This document shows positions 40,707 to 49,541 of a stretch of 64,000 nt of DNA, in pieces; the stretch's first letter is position 1, and every line of letters starts with the position of its first letter. This DNA comes from Streptomyces halobius. GTDB taxonomy: Bacteria > Actinomycetota > Actinomycetes > Streptomycetales > Streptomycetaceae. Both the position numbers and the translations under genes were made by a program. The notes below the pieces were generated by a model. The model did no database searches. It was not told the origin of the DNA and saw only the letters and a list, made by a program, of their open reading frames with translations. The stretch is from contig NZ_CP086322.1 in the NCBI RefSeq assembly GCF_023277745.1, positions 434,001 to 498,000 on the forward strand. Reading direction: 5' to 3'.

Positions 40707-42824
40707 ATGCGCACATCGGAAGGCGACCCGCTGCCGCTGCCCGAGACCGGTGCCCCGTCCCGGTCCCGCCTCTACGGCCGTGATCCGCTGTTGCGCTCGC
40801 TCCTCCCCCGGCTGACGGGCCTGGCCTACGGCGAGCGGTCCCGTGCGCCCCGGGAGCACCGGGGCGACCTGCCCGTGGTGCTGGTGACGGGGCACCACGG
40901 CATGGGGCGCAGCGCCGTCCTCACGGCCCTGGCGGCGCACTACCGGGACCGGCTGCCGCTCGCGCACGTCCGGGCCGTGGCCACCGAGCCCGGCACCTTC
41001 CCGCCCGTCCAGGCCGACGGCACGGCCGCCGCCTCGACCTTCGTCGAGATCCTGGCAGAGCTGGTGTGCGGGCTCGCACCCGGGCTGCGCCGGCGCTTCC
41101 CCGTGCTGACGCCCGGACTGTTCGCGGTCTCCGGATGGCGGCTGGGCAACGCCGAGCAGCGGGACGCGGTATGCCTGCGGTACGCCCGGCTGCTGCGTGC
41201 CTGCCGCCTCGCCGACGGGGACGAGAACGCGCTGCGGCACACCTGGGCCACCGCCGTCGAAGGCCGGCTGGAGGCCGTCGGAGCGGCGGAGAGCCAGGAC
41301 GCGATGGCGGCGGCGGGCCAGGACGCGGTGACCGCCGCCGTGGTGGCGGAGTACGCCGAGCGGTATCAGCCGGCCGCGGCGCAGGAGTGGTACCGGCGCC
41401 GATTTCCGCGCAGCGCGGAGGGGCAGGACCCGCTGGTGCTCCTCGGGGAGTGGTTCCAGCAGGGCGGCGACTTCCGGCATGCGGCCGAGCAGTCCCTGAT
41501 GGCCGCTTTTCTGCATGATGTCGCCTCCTCCTACGGGCGGCTGCAGCGATGGAACCGTGAGCCCCGGCCGCTCGTCCTGCTCGACGACGCGCACCGCCCG
41601 GCCGGGCAGGACTTCCTCGACCTGCTCCTTGAGCACCGTGCGATGCCGGAACGCCCCGGCCACGAGGAGCTCGTCGTCGTGGCCACCCGGCTCGGCGGAT
41701 TGCCCGAGAACGCACCCGCCGCGATCCGCCGCGATCTCCCGGACCTGGTGACGTCCTCCGGCTGGGAGCGCCAGGGCCTCGCCCCGTCCGCCGGTCTGCT
41801 CGCCGTTCCGCTCGCCCCGCTGAGCCGGGACGACATCCTGCCCCTCCTCGTACCGGACCGGCCCACCCGGCCACTGCACCCCTATCTGGCCTCCGCCGTG
41901 CACTCCCTGACCGGCGGGCATCCCGCGGCGACCACCGTGCTGTGCGCGGCGGTCCTGGACGCCACCAAGAAGGGCGTCAGCGTGGCCCCGCGCAATCTGC
42001 TCGAACTGCGCACTCCGGACGGCCGCCCCGTCACCGAAGCGCTGCTGGAACGGCTGCTTCCCGACCGGCGCCAGCGCGACCGGCTGACCCTGCTCTCGCT
42101 CGCCCGCGACAGCACGGCGGCGGAGGCGCTGGCCGGCCATCTGCGTCTCCAGGGTCCCGATCAGCTGCCGGCCAACTCCGCCACCGACTACCTCGAAGAG
42201 CAGCAGTGGCAGCAACTCACCCCTCCGGACCGGCCGTTGGTCACCGACGCCCTGCTGCAGACACTGCTCGTCCACGAAGCGCGCCGCACCTCGCGGGGAG
42301 CCGATGACGGCCGTGGTTGGCAGGAGATCCACCGCTTTCTGCGGATGCACCATGCCCAGCGCGGCGAGAGCGGCGAGGCGGACGCGCTGCGGCACACGCT
42401 CGCGGCCGGGAACGCCGAGACGGTGGTGGCCACGCTCGCGGAGGAGTTCCAGTCCGAGCAGGACGCACAGGCCGCCGCACACTGGCTGCGGTGTCTGCGG
42501 TACGCCGCCACGGCGCCCACACCGCCCGCGCCACCCGCCGGAGAGTGGACCGACGAACGGACGCAGGTCGCGCTCGGCGCGCACGACGGCCGGTACGCGG
42601 AACTGCACGAGATCGAGCGCTGCATCAACCGCCTGCTGCACGCCCTGTGGCAGGTGTCCGAGCCGCACGCCGAGCCGGACCCGGATCTGTGCAAGGCGGT
42701 CGGCGAGGAGCTGGCGTTCCTCTCACCGCGGCACCCGTCCTGGCACGCCGTCCTGGGCCAGGCCGCCCGCAGCTGGCCCGCGGCGGCCCGGAAGAAGCTC
42801 CCCTTCCCCGTCCCCGGTCAGTGA
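40707..42824 (+). CDS. large ATPase-like protein with altered P-loop (STAND-like)
   Basis: The 705-residue protein opens with a segment like orc/STAND ATPases (SRLYGRDPLLRSLLPRLTGL) and a P-loop-like VTGHHGMGRSAVL near residue 58, in which the usual GKS/T is GRS, so ATP hydrolysis is doubtful. RPLVLLDDAHRP near 288 fits a Walker B, and SLTGGHPAATTVL near 400 fits the STAND/AAA lid. The C-terminal half is helical without known repeats. It lies 229 bp after the NACHT gene and 6 bp before the next gene, so the last two are coupled. It may be a signalling partner of the NACHT protein (inference). The ATG at 40707 has a distant GGAGG only; the start is uncertain. Confidence 0.65.
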   Translation: MRTSEGDPLPLPETGAPSRSRLYGRDPLLRSLLPRLTGLAYGERSRAPREHRGDLPVVLVTGHHGMGRSAVLTALAAHYRDRLPLAHVRAVATEPGTFPPVQADGTAAASTFVEILAELVCGLAPGLRRRFPVLTPGLFAVSGWRLGNAEQRDAVCLRYARLLRACRLADGDENALRHTWATAVEGRLEAVGAAESQDAMAAAGQDAVTAAVVAEYAERYQPAAAQEWYRRRFPRSAEGQDPLVLLGEWFQQGGDFRHAAEQSLMAAFLHDVASSYGRLQRWNREPRPLVLLDDAHRPAGQDFLDLLLEHRAMPERPGHEELVVVATRLGGLPENAPAAIRRDLPDLVTSSGWERQGLAPSAGLLAVPLAPLSRDDILPLLVPDRPTRPLHPYLASAVHSLTGGHPAATTVLCAAVLDATKKGVSVAPRNLLELRTPDGRPVTEALLERLLPDRRQRDRLTLLSLARDSTAAEALAGHLRLQGPDQLPANSATDYLEEQQWQQLTPPDRPLVTDALLQTLLVHEARRTSRGADDGRGWQEIHRFLRMHHAQRGESGEADALRHTLAAGNAETVVATLAEEFQSEQDAQAAAHWLRCLRYAATAPTPPAPPAGEWTDERTQVALGAHDGRYAELHEIERCINRLLHALWQVSEPHAEPDPDLCKAVGEELAFLSPRHPSWHAVLGQAARSWPAAARKKLPFPVPGQ

Positions 42825-42830
42825 GGAAGC

Positions 42831-44423
42831 ATGCTGCTCCGTCTGTTCCGTCGTCATCCCCGCGAGTGGGGCCCGGTCGAGTGGCTGGCCGTCCTCGGGT
42901 TCGGCGTGCTCGCCGTCCTCGTGATCACCCTCCTCGTCAGCCTCGTGCGCGGCCCCGGCCGGTGCGGTGCGGATCTGCGGGACATCGGAGGGGACTGCGT
43001 AGGCGTCACCGCGGGCGCCTTCGAGGCCGACCCGGGCGTCCAGAGCCTCATCGAGGCGGTGGCGGACGAGAACGCGAAGGTGAAGCAGGGCTGGGAGGCC
43101 CCGGGCAACGGCCCCAGGATCCCCTACGTACGGATCGCGCTGATGATGCCGTTCACCGCGGACAAGCACAGCGCGATGACAACAGACATGATCCGCCGCG
43201 GTCTCGCCGGGGCACTGGCCGCTCAGCGAGAGGCCAACCGCTTCGCCGGACCGCACTACCAGCTGCTGCTCGCCCCCGACGGCCGGAACCTCGACCAGTG
43301 GCGGCCCGTCGTCGAGCGGCTCGCCGAGCTGGCCAAGGACACCCGGACGCCGCTGGTCGGCGTGACCGGCATCCCGAGCAGCACACCGGAGACACGGGAG
43401 ACGATCACCGCGCTCAGCGAGCACAGCATCCCCATCGTCGGACCGGTCATCACCGCGGCCAACATGAACGCCCCGTACTTCTTCAAGACCTCGCCGAACA
43501 ACGACCAGTTCGCCCGTGCCCTCGCGCGCTACCTGGACAAGAACCCGGGGAAGCGCAAGGGGTTCCTGGTCCTGGACAACCGCGCGGAGGACGTCTACTC
43601 GCAGAATCTGCGCGACATCTTCGAGGAGCACTTCGGCACGGCGTACGACCTGGCCAACCACCACTCGAACTTCACCGGCTCCTCCGGCACCGACAAGGGC
43701 ATCCCCCGGCGGTTCACCGATGCCGTACTGAAGATCTGCAACGAGAAGTCCGACACCGTCTTCTTCGCCGGCCGCGACCGGGACCTGCCCGCCTTCATCG
43801 AGCGGCTGGCCCAGGAGGGCACCTGCGGGCGCACCACGACGCTGCGCATCCTGAAGGTCGGCATCGGCCTGGAGCCCGCGCTCACCGCGGGCGCCCCCAC
43901 CCGTTGGCTGCACGAGGCGCAGGCCACGATCGTTGACGCGGCGTCGGTCGATCCCGCCTGGTGGGCCGGGAAGAAGAAGCCCGAGAAGGCGCTCGGCCGC
44001 TTCCTCGACCGCTTCGAGGAACTACGGAAGCAGCACGAACTGGGCCCGAAGCCGCTCGACGACGGCTATGCCGTCATGTACCACGACGGCTTCGCGCTGC
44101 TCGCCAACGCCGTGGACCGCACCTTCACCGAGATCAACGAGAGCGGCGAACAGACCCCGGAGTCCCTCCGCATCCCCACGGCGCATGACGTCTACAACAC
44201 CCTCATCATCCCGACCATCGCCGGAGACACCTGCAGCTCCTGTCTGGTCGGCGCCGGGGGCACCTACGGCTTCGAGGGACCGGGCAAGAACGACCAGTGG
44301 GCGGTCTGCAAACCCGTACCGGTCGTCGAGTACCCGACGGCCGGCCGCCCCGGCGGCCAGAGCCCGCTGCCCCTCTACCGCACCTACCGGAACGACTCGG
44401 AGAACGCCTGCCCCGCCTTCTGA
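42831..44423 (+). CDS. membrane-anchored periplasmic-binding-protein-like receptor (type 1 fold)
   Basis: The 530-residue protein has a short cytosolic start, one membrane helix (EWLAVLGFGVLAVLVITLLV, residues 17-36) and an extracytoplasmic domain resembling branched-chain amino-acid binding proteins: IALMMPFTADKHSAMTTDMI, VVERLAELAKDTRTPLVGVT, FKTSPNNDQFARALARYL. It lacks a lipobox and there is no permease nearby, so it is more likely a ligand sensor than a transport component. Cysteine pairs (RCGADLRDIGGDC; DTCSSCLVG) could form disulfides outside. Six bases after the STAND-like gene, so cotranscribed with it. It could carry an outside signal to the cytosolic ATPases (inference). Confidence 0.75.
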   Translation: MLLRLFRRHPREWGPVEWLAVLGFGVLAVLVITLLVSLVRGPGRCGADLRDIGGDCVGVTAGAFEADPGVQSLIEAVADENAKVKQGWEAPGNGPRIPYVRIALMMPFTADKHSAMTTDMIRRGLAGALAAQREANRFAGPHYQLLLAPDGRNLDQWRPVVERLAELAKDTRTPLVGVTGIPSSTPETRETITALSEHSIPIVGPVITAANMNAPYFFKTSPNNDQFARALARYLDKNPGKRKGFLVLDNRAEDVYSQNLRDIFEEHFGTAYDLANHHSNFTGSSGTDKGIPRRFTDAVLKICNEKSDTVFFAGRDRDLPAFIERLAQEGTCGRTTTLRILKVGIGLEPALTAGAPTRWLHEAQATIVDAASVDPAWWAGKKKPEKALGRFLDRFEELRKQHELGPKPLDDGYAVMYHDGFALLANAVDRTFTEINESGEQTPESLRIPTAHDVYNTLIIPTIAGDTCSSCLVGAGGTYGFEGPGKNDQWAVCKPVPVVEYPTAGRPGGQSPLPLYRTYRNDSENACPAF

Positions 44424-44517
44424 CGTGCCACCGGCGTCATTCCCATTCGCCGGCTTTCGCCTTGGCGGCCGGCAACTGCAGGCCGCGCGCAGCAGGCGTC
44501 CGCGCACGCCCGGCGGG

Positions 44518-45294
44518 TCAGCTGAGGATGCCGACCACGAGGAGGACGACTCCGGCGACGGCCGCGACGGCGGTGCCGATGCCGAAGCCCAGGACCTTGT
44601 GGTTCTCGCCGCGGAGCAGCTGCTCCTCGGACTTGACCGACATGATGAAGACCCCGCCTTCGGCCGGGGCGCCGATCGCGAGGCGGCCGTCGGCGTCGCC
44701 GGCCTCGCCGTGGACGTAGCAGGGGCTTCCCGGGCGGACGATCCATTCCTCGCGCTTGTAGCCGATCGTTCCGTTGCCGCCTCCGAGGTCCAGGCTCAGC
44801 GGGCCGAGTTCGAGGCGGTGGCCGCCGCCCGTGTGGGGATCGAAGCGGTCAAGGACCTTCTCCGCCCCGGTGACCTCGTGATCGCCGGGGCGGATCACCA
44901 TCTTTCCGGTGCCGTCCGCGACGAAGAACGCGGTGGAGCTGGAATGCTCGGAGAGCACCTGCGTACGGGTCCTGCGCTTCCGGTTGCCGTTGCTGTCGCG
45001 GTAGGTCTCCTCGAACTTGCGGGTGATCTTGTGCTTGTGCCACACACACTCCAGGCCCTCCAGCTCGGACCGCAGCGCACCGTTCTTGTGGGGTTGCGCC
45101 TGGCCGGCGACCTCGCAGCGATAGCGGAAGTGCCCGGCGCCGGCGGCCTCCGCGGCCGCCCCGTGCAGCGCCTTCAGCTCCTGTACCGGCAGGGTCTCGG
45201 TGCTCTCCATCGCACGGGCCCGGGCGTTCGCCGTGCGCGCCAGATACGCGCAGACCGTCGCCACCACCAAACCGGCCAAACCTATCCAGATCAC
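44518..45294 (-). CDS. GIDE-domain (E3 ubiquitin ligase-like) membrane protein
   Basis: The 258-residue protein has an N-terminal helix (MIWIGLAGLVVATVCAYLAR), a central beta-rich GIDE domain (FRYRCEVAGQAQ, ECVWHKHKITRKFEETYRDS, STAFFVADGTGKMVIRPGD, YKREEWIVRPGSPCYVHGEA) and a C-terminal helix (FGIGTAVAAVAGVVLLVVGI). The same two-helix plus GIDE layout occurs in mitochondrial MULAN/MAPL, but the C-terminal RING is absent, so it is no ligase by itself. GTG start with GGAG five bases upstream. It is convergent with the receptor gene and divergent from the SPFH pair. Confidence 0.8.
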   Translation of the reverse strand: MIWIGLAGLVVATVCAYLARTANARARAMESTETLPVQELKALHGAAAEAAGAGHFRYRCEVAGQAQPHKNGALRSELEGLECVWHKHKITRKFEETYRDSNGNRKRRTRTQVLSEHSSSTAFFVADGTGKMVIRPGDHEVTGAEKVLDRFDPHTGGGHRLELGPLSLDLGGGNGTIGYKREEWIVRPGSPCYVHGEAGDADGRLAIGAPAEGGVFIMSVKSEEQLLRGENHKVLGFGIGTAVAAVAGVVLLVVGILS

Positions 45295-45507
45295 TACGAC
45301 TCCACGCTTGAGGCACCTCTCCCCCCGACCGCGGCGACCCTACCCGGGGCCGTCCGTGGCATGGCATGCCACGTCGCGCGTACCCCGCCCTGTACCGCCC
45401 AGGAGGCATGCGATGGGATGGTGTGGTGCTGTGTTCACAGGAATCACAGAATTCACCGGCTCACAGCATGCACAGCTGATCACGTAACAGGAGACAAAGG
45501 GGGATTT

Positions 45508-47211
45508 GTGGCAGGCAGCCAGAGCGTGCGGAGGTTCGCGCGGGCGGTGTCCGAAGGCGGGGACCTGAGCGGGGCCGCCGAGCAAGAGCTACGGCGCCGT
45601 AGCGGGCTCGACGTCGGCCGGGTGCCGGAGGAGGCCGCCGAGGCCGGTATGTCCGGCGCGGAGACCGAGATGGGGGAGTCGCACGGCGACGGCATGGACC
45701 CCGCCGACTTCCCCGCCGCCCGCGAACAGGGCGGCACCATCGACACGATCATGACGCAGCAGACCGTGCCGCTGGACGAGGCGCGGGAGGCGCTCAACCG
45801 CAGCGAGCAGCAGCGCGAGGGCGGGCAGCAGGTCCATGCGATCTGCCCGATGGTCATTCCGCGTGGCCGCTCGATCCTGAGCATGCTGCCGGTGCTGCTC
45901 CTCTTGGTGGTGGGCGTGGTGGCGAGCGCCGTGATTGCCGCCGCCGGCGGCAGTGCGTTCACCCACCCGCTCTTCGGGATCCATTACTGGGTGCTGTCGC
46001 TGGCCGCGGTCGCCTTCGTGTGGTGGCGGCAGGGCATGGTGATGGTGCCGGACGGCTGCCAGGCGCTGATCACCCGCTTCGGGAAGCTGGAGCAGGTGGT
46101 CGGTCCGGGCCGGGTGATCCTGCTCAACCCCTGGAAGCGGGTGTCGTACATCATCAACACGACCCGCGAGTACCCGTTCAACGCGCCGGTGCGCGAGGCG
46201 CCGACCAAGGGCGGGGTGAAGGCTTCCATCGATCTGTTCATCCAGTTCCGGATCAGCGACCCGGTGGAGTTCGTCTACACGCTGGGTGCGGTGCGCGGCT
46301 TCGAGGAGAAGCTGAGCAACGCGGTGAGCGAGACCATCCGGAGCCTGATCTACGAGCAGGAGGCCGCCGGTATCTACGACATGGTGGGCGAGGACACCGG
46401 GCGGCTGCTGGAGCAGCTGAACCAGCAGTTCCGGCCCGCTGTGGAGCTGACCAACGCCAACATCACCCATGCCGAGCCCTCCGACCGCGCGTACCGCATG
46501 GACCTGGCGGCGCCGGAGATGGTGCGGGTCGCCAAGGACGCCTACACCCACGAATACGCCCTCCACCTGCGCAAGGAGCAGGACGAGGGTGACTTGACCA
46601 AGGAGCTGGCGTCCCGTCAGGAGACGCTCTCCGCGATCATGGCGGATATCGCGCAGTACCAGGCGCAGATGGACACCGCCGTGGAGCGGGAGACCAACCG
46701 CGCCGAGGCACTGGCCCGGCAGCGGTATGTGCAGGCCGAGTCGGAGGCGAAGGCCAACGCGGCGCTGCTGGAGGCGCAGGCGCTGGACATCCGCGCGGTG
46801 ACCGCGGCCGAGGCCCCGGAGATCCTGGAGTACCGCTACCAGCAGCAGGTGCTGGACACGCTGGAGGAGGTCGCGGACCATCTGCCGCGGCTGGTGCGGA
46901 TCGGTGGCGAGTCCGGCGCCGACGGCGCCGCAGGGGTCGACTTCCTGGCGCTGGCGCGGGAGCTGGTCGGCGAGCGGGGCACCGAGCTGTTCACGGACGC
47001 GGACATGGCCGCCGTACGCGCCCGGCTGGCGGAGGTCGCCGACCGGATCTCCGGGCGCGAGGAGGAGATCGCCGCGCTGCTGGAGGCCGAGCGGCCGACC
47101 GTACCCGCCGCTTCCGGCGGGACGGCGGAGCCGGAGCAGGACGGTGCGGCACCTGGGCACGGCAGTGCCGCACATGAGGACGGGAACGCAGCCGAGGGGG
47201 ACGCCCAGTGA
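45508..47211 (+). CDS. SPFH/band-7 domain protein 1
   Basis: The 567-residue protein has a 130-residue acidic N-terminal arm, two membrane helices (LPVLLLLVVGVVASAVIAAA and IHYWVLSLAAVAFVWW), then an SPFH domain (VMVPDGCQALITRFGKLEQV, VILLNPWKRVSYIINTTREY) and a long coiled coil (LTKELASRQETLSAIMADIA to ANAALLEAQALDIRAV). SPFH proteins form large rings or cages on membranes and organise microdomains. The C-terminal 60 residues are low complexity. GTG start with AAAGGGGG upstream. It overlaps the next SPFH gene by four bases, so the two probably form a hetero-oligomer like HflK/HflC. Confidence 0.85.
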   Translation: MAGSQSVRRFARAVSEGGDLSGAAEQELRRRSGLDVGRVPEEAAEAGMSGAETEMGESHGDGMDPADFPAAREQGGTIDTIMTQQTVPLDEAREALNRSEQQREGGQQVHAICPMVIPRGRSILSMLPVLLLLVVGVVASAVIAAAGGSAFTHPLFGIHYWVLSLAAVAFVWWRQGMVMVPDGCQALITRFGKLEQVVGPGRVILLNPWKRVSYIINTTREYPFNAPVREAPTKGGVKASIDLFIQFRISDPVEFVYTLGAVRGFEEKLSNAVSETIRSLIYEQEAAGIYDMVGEDTGRLLEQLNQQFRPAVELTNANITHAEPSDRAYRMDLAAPEMVRVAKDAYTHEYALHLRKEQDEGDLTKELASRQETLSAIMADIAQYQAQMDTAVERETNRAEALARQRYVQAESEAKANAALLEAQALDIRAVTAAEAPEILEYRYQQQVLDTLEEVADHLPRLVRIGGESGADGAAGVDFLALARELVGERGTELFTDADMAAVRARLAEVADRISGREEEIAALLEAERPTVPAASGGTAEPEQDGAAPGHGSAAHEDGNAAEGDAQ

Positions 47212-48506
47212 GCACCACACGCAACCACAGGTCGGTCATTTCCGAGGAAGTGGCGCCCTGGAGTGAGATCCGCCAGCTGCTGCGCGGCGGCGAGGCGGGC
47301 AAGCTGGTCCCCGTCATCATCCCCCGCCATCGGCGCAGGCTGTGGTGGATGGTGCTGCTGTGGCTCGGGGTTTTCGGGCTGCTGACCGGCGTGATGCTGA
47401 ATCTGGGGGCACCGGATGGCACGGTCGGTGTCGCCTACGGCGCGATGGCCGTCCTCAGCTACATCGGCGGGACGCTTCTGCTGCTGGCCGGTCTGCTGTG
47501 GTGGTGGCGCTCGTCCATCGCCGAGATCGAGCAGGGCACGAACGGTGTGCTCACCCGCTACGGCGCGGTGACCCGCACCCTGGAACCCGGCCGGCACTAT
47601 CTGTGGCACCCGTGGTCGCGCGTGGACTTCGTGGTGGACACCGCCACCGAAATCCCGTACTCGGCCCCGGTGGTGGCCTGCCCCACCCGGGAGAACGTGC
47701 CGCTCCGCTCGATCGAGTTCTTCCTGAAGTTCAGGATCACCGACGCGGTGCTGTTCGTACGGACCATCGGGGCGGGCAACTTCGACCTGGTGCTCTCCAG
47801 CGCGGTGCAGGACGCCATCCGCCAGCGTGGCCGCAGGGTGCAGACCGAAAGCGCCTATGACCTGCGCGGCTCGGACGTCGCCGATATGCAGGAGCTGCTC
47901 AACCGTCAGCTCTCCCGCTACGGAGTGCGCATCACCGGCTCCAACATCCCCGATGTACAGCTGCCCGCCCAGTACCAGCAGCACCTGGCCACCCGGGAGC
48001 GGGTCGCCAAGGAACGGACCGCCTACGAGCAGGAGTGGGGTCTGACCCGTAAGCGGCGCATCGACAGCCTGCAGATGGACATCGAGCGGGCGAAGAAGGT
48101 GCGTGACGCGCGCATCGTCGAGGTGAAGGCCGCGCTCAACAAGGCCCGTGAGGCGGTGGCCCAGCTTCTGGAGGAGCAGGAGACCAATGCGCAGAAGGTC
48201 CGCTTCGAGATCGAGACGCGCGGCCGCAGCGGACTGATCTCCGCGGAGAACGAGGCCCGCGCCCAGCGCCGCCTCGCGCAGGCGTACCGCGACAACCGTG
48301 CGGTGCTCCAGTACGAGTTGGCCCGTCGCCGGCTGGAGGTCGGCGCGATCCTGGCCGGGAAGGCCCCGCAGCCGGTGGTCGTCCGCACCGACGGCACCGG
48401 CACGGACACCTCGGCGCTGTCCACCCTGCTCACCGCCCAACTGCTGCCACGGCTGACGGCGTTGCCGCCGGTGAACGCGCCGCGCCCCACGGCGGACGGC
48501 GAGTAG
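47208..48506 (+). CDS. SPFH/band-7 domain protein 2
   Basis: The 432-residue partner has two helices (LWWMVLLWLGVFGLLTGVML; MAVLSYIGGTLLLLAGLLWW), an SPFH domain (IEQGTNGVLTRYGAVTRTLE, RHYLWHPWSRVDFVVDTATE) and a coiled-coil region with conserved LPAQYQQHLATRERVAKERT, ending in a short variable tail. The GTG start overlaps the upstream stop (GTGA). The pair resembles HflK/HflC or prohibitin heterodimers in organisation, though no FtsH is near. Confidence 0.85.
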   Translation: MSTTRNHRSVISEEVAPWSEIRQLLRGGEAGKLVPVIIPRHRRRLWWMVLLWLGVFGLLTGVMLNLGAPDGTVGVAYGAMAVLSYIGGTLLLLAGLLWWWRSSIAEIEQGTNGVLTRYGAVTRTLEPGRHYLWHPWSRVDFVVDTATEIPYSAPVVACPTRENVPLRSIEFFLKFRITDAVLFVRTIGAGNFDLVLSSAVQDAIRQRGRRVQTESAYDLRGSDVADMQELLNRQLSRYGVRITGSNIPDVQLPAQYQQHLATRERVAKERTAYEQEWGLTRKRRIDSLQMDIERAKKVRDARIVEVKAALNKAREAVAQLLEEQETNAQKVRFEIETRGRSGLISAENEARAQRRLAQAYRDNRAVLQYELARRRLEVGAILAGKAPQPVVVRTDGTGTDTSALSTLLTAQLLPRLTALPPVNAPRPTADGE

Positions 48507-48558
48507 CGGACGGCGAGCAGCTGCCCGGCCGGACGGTGCGGAGCCGCCCGACGCCGGT

Positions 48559-48609
48559 GGCCGGTGGGAACAATCCATGGCCGTCACCCCATGGCCGTTC
48601 CCACCGGCC
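48559..48609. terminator. bidirectional terminator after the SPFH pair
   Basis: GGCCGGTGGGAAC (48559-48571) pairs exactly with GTTCCCACCGGCC (48597-48609), and inner CCATGG copies can extend the fold. It sits between convergent stops at 48506 and 48669. Confidence 0.75.
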
Positions 48610-48668
48610 CCGGGCCGGAGCGCAGCTCATCGTCCGACCCTCGACGTCCGCCCTTCGCCCTCCGCCCC

Positions 48669-49445
48669 TCAACACCCGACCCGGTGTCCTTCTCCCGCGA
48701 CGGCCCGGAGCAGTACATCGGCCAGTTCGTCGGGGGCGGAGAGCATCGGCCAGTGCCCGGTGGCGAGTTCGAAGAAACCCACCCGGGGGTCGGTGAGCAT
48801 CCGGAACTGCGGCTCCCCCGATGCCACCGCGGCCTCGACCATGCCGATGTTCATGCCGTTGCGGGTGCACAGGACACCCGTCAACGGGAGCTTGGCGGCT
48901 GCCCCCGACAGGCGGAGCGGCTGGGTGAGCGTGCGTACCGGCTGCGGCGCGGCAAGCCGGTGCAGCCGTGCCAGCACCTCCTCGGGGACACCGTCCACGC
49001 TGCCCCAGGTGTGCCGGTCCTCGGCCGACGGCTGGAAGAGACGCCAGTCGTCCCCGGCCTGCTCGATGCGGAGCCGTACTCTCTCGCGCAGCTCGTCGGG
49101 CAGCCCGTCGACCGGCGAGTGACCGTCCTGGGGCATGCCCCCGTCCACGCAGACGAGCCGGGCGCACCGCTCCGGACGCCGGTCGGCGGCGCCCCACACC
49201 GGATGGATGCTGTAGCAGTGGCCGACCATCACCAGCTCCGGCGCCGCCACATGGTCGATCAGCTGCACCAGATCCTCGACATGGGTCGCCAGGTCCGTCT
49301 CGGGTCCGGCCAGATGGCGGCGGTCACCGTAGCCGGTGAGGGTCGTCAGATGCACCTCGGATCCCGACTCCCGCAGCCGGGCGGCCACCTTCTCCCATAC
49401 CCAGCTGCCGCAACGGGGGCCCGGGACCAGTACAAACGTCGTCAT
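48669..49445 (-). CDS. alpha/beta hydrolase with Cys in place of the nucleophile Ser
   Basis: The 258-residue protein has the fold (MTTFVLVPGPRCGSWVWEKV, the oxyanion region; catalytic His in TGHWPMLSAPDELADVL near the end). The nucleophile elbow, normally GHSYGG in this branch, reads GHCYSI with Cys at about residue 77, so it may be a thiol hydrolase, a slower enzyme or a ligand-binding protein. GGAGG lies six bases before the ATG. It is divergent from a MerR regulator, and the shared 96-bp gap contains a MerR-like dyad, so the regulator probably controls it. Confidence 0.85.
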   Translation of the reverse strand: MTTFVLVPGPRCGSWVWEKVAARLRESGSEVHLTTLTGYGDRRHLAGPETDLATHVEDLVQLIDHVAAPELVMVGHCYSIHPVWGAADRRPERCARLVCVDGGMPQDGHSPVDGLPDELRERVRLRIEQAGDDWRLFQPSAEDRHTWGSVDGVPEEVLARLHRLAAPQPVRTLTQPLRLSGAAAKLPLTGVLCTRNGMNIGMVEAAVASGEPQFRMLTDPRVGFFELATGHWPMLSAPDELADVLLRAVAGEGHRVGC

Positions 49446-49514
49446 GATTGCCTCCTCGCACCTCGTGATCCACGGGGCGGCCGAACCGGCCGTCCGCGCT
49501 CGCCGGTACGGTAA

Positions 49515-49536
49515 GAACTCCACCTGAGGGAGGTTC
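49515..49536. promoter_or_regulatory. MerR-type operator in the hydrolase/MerR promoter
   Basis: GAACTCC (49515-49521) and GGAGGTTC (49529-49536) form an imperfect inverted repeat with one bulged base. On the minus strand it lies between a TTGAAC -35-like hexamer and TTACCG, the long-spacer layout activated by MerR proteins, directed toward the hydrolase. Confidence 0.5.
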
Positions 49537-49541
49537 AAGCC

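Noticed and set aside
40617-42668. 683-residue open frame antisense to the STAND-like gene
   Set aside because: Shadow frame; composition and lack of motifs against a sense protein with recognisable features.
42831-44423. Amino-acid ABC transporter binding protein
   Set aside because: Fold fits, but there is no lipobox, permease or ATPase of a transporter nearby; a membrane-anchored sensor is more likely, so no transport function is assigned.
43933-45500. Long upstream extension of the SPFH1 reading frame
   Set aside because: The frame is open from 43933 but is antisense to the GIDE gene and out of frame with the receptor gene; GTG 45508 has a good ribosome site and a normal N-terminus.
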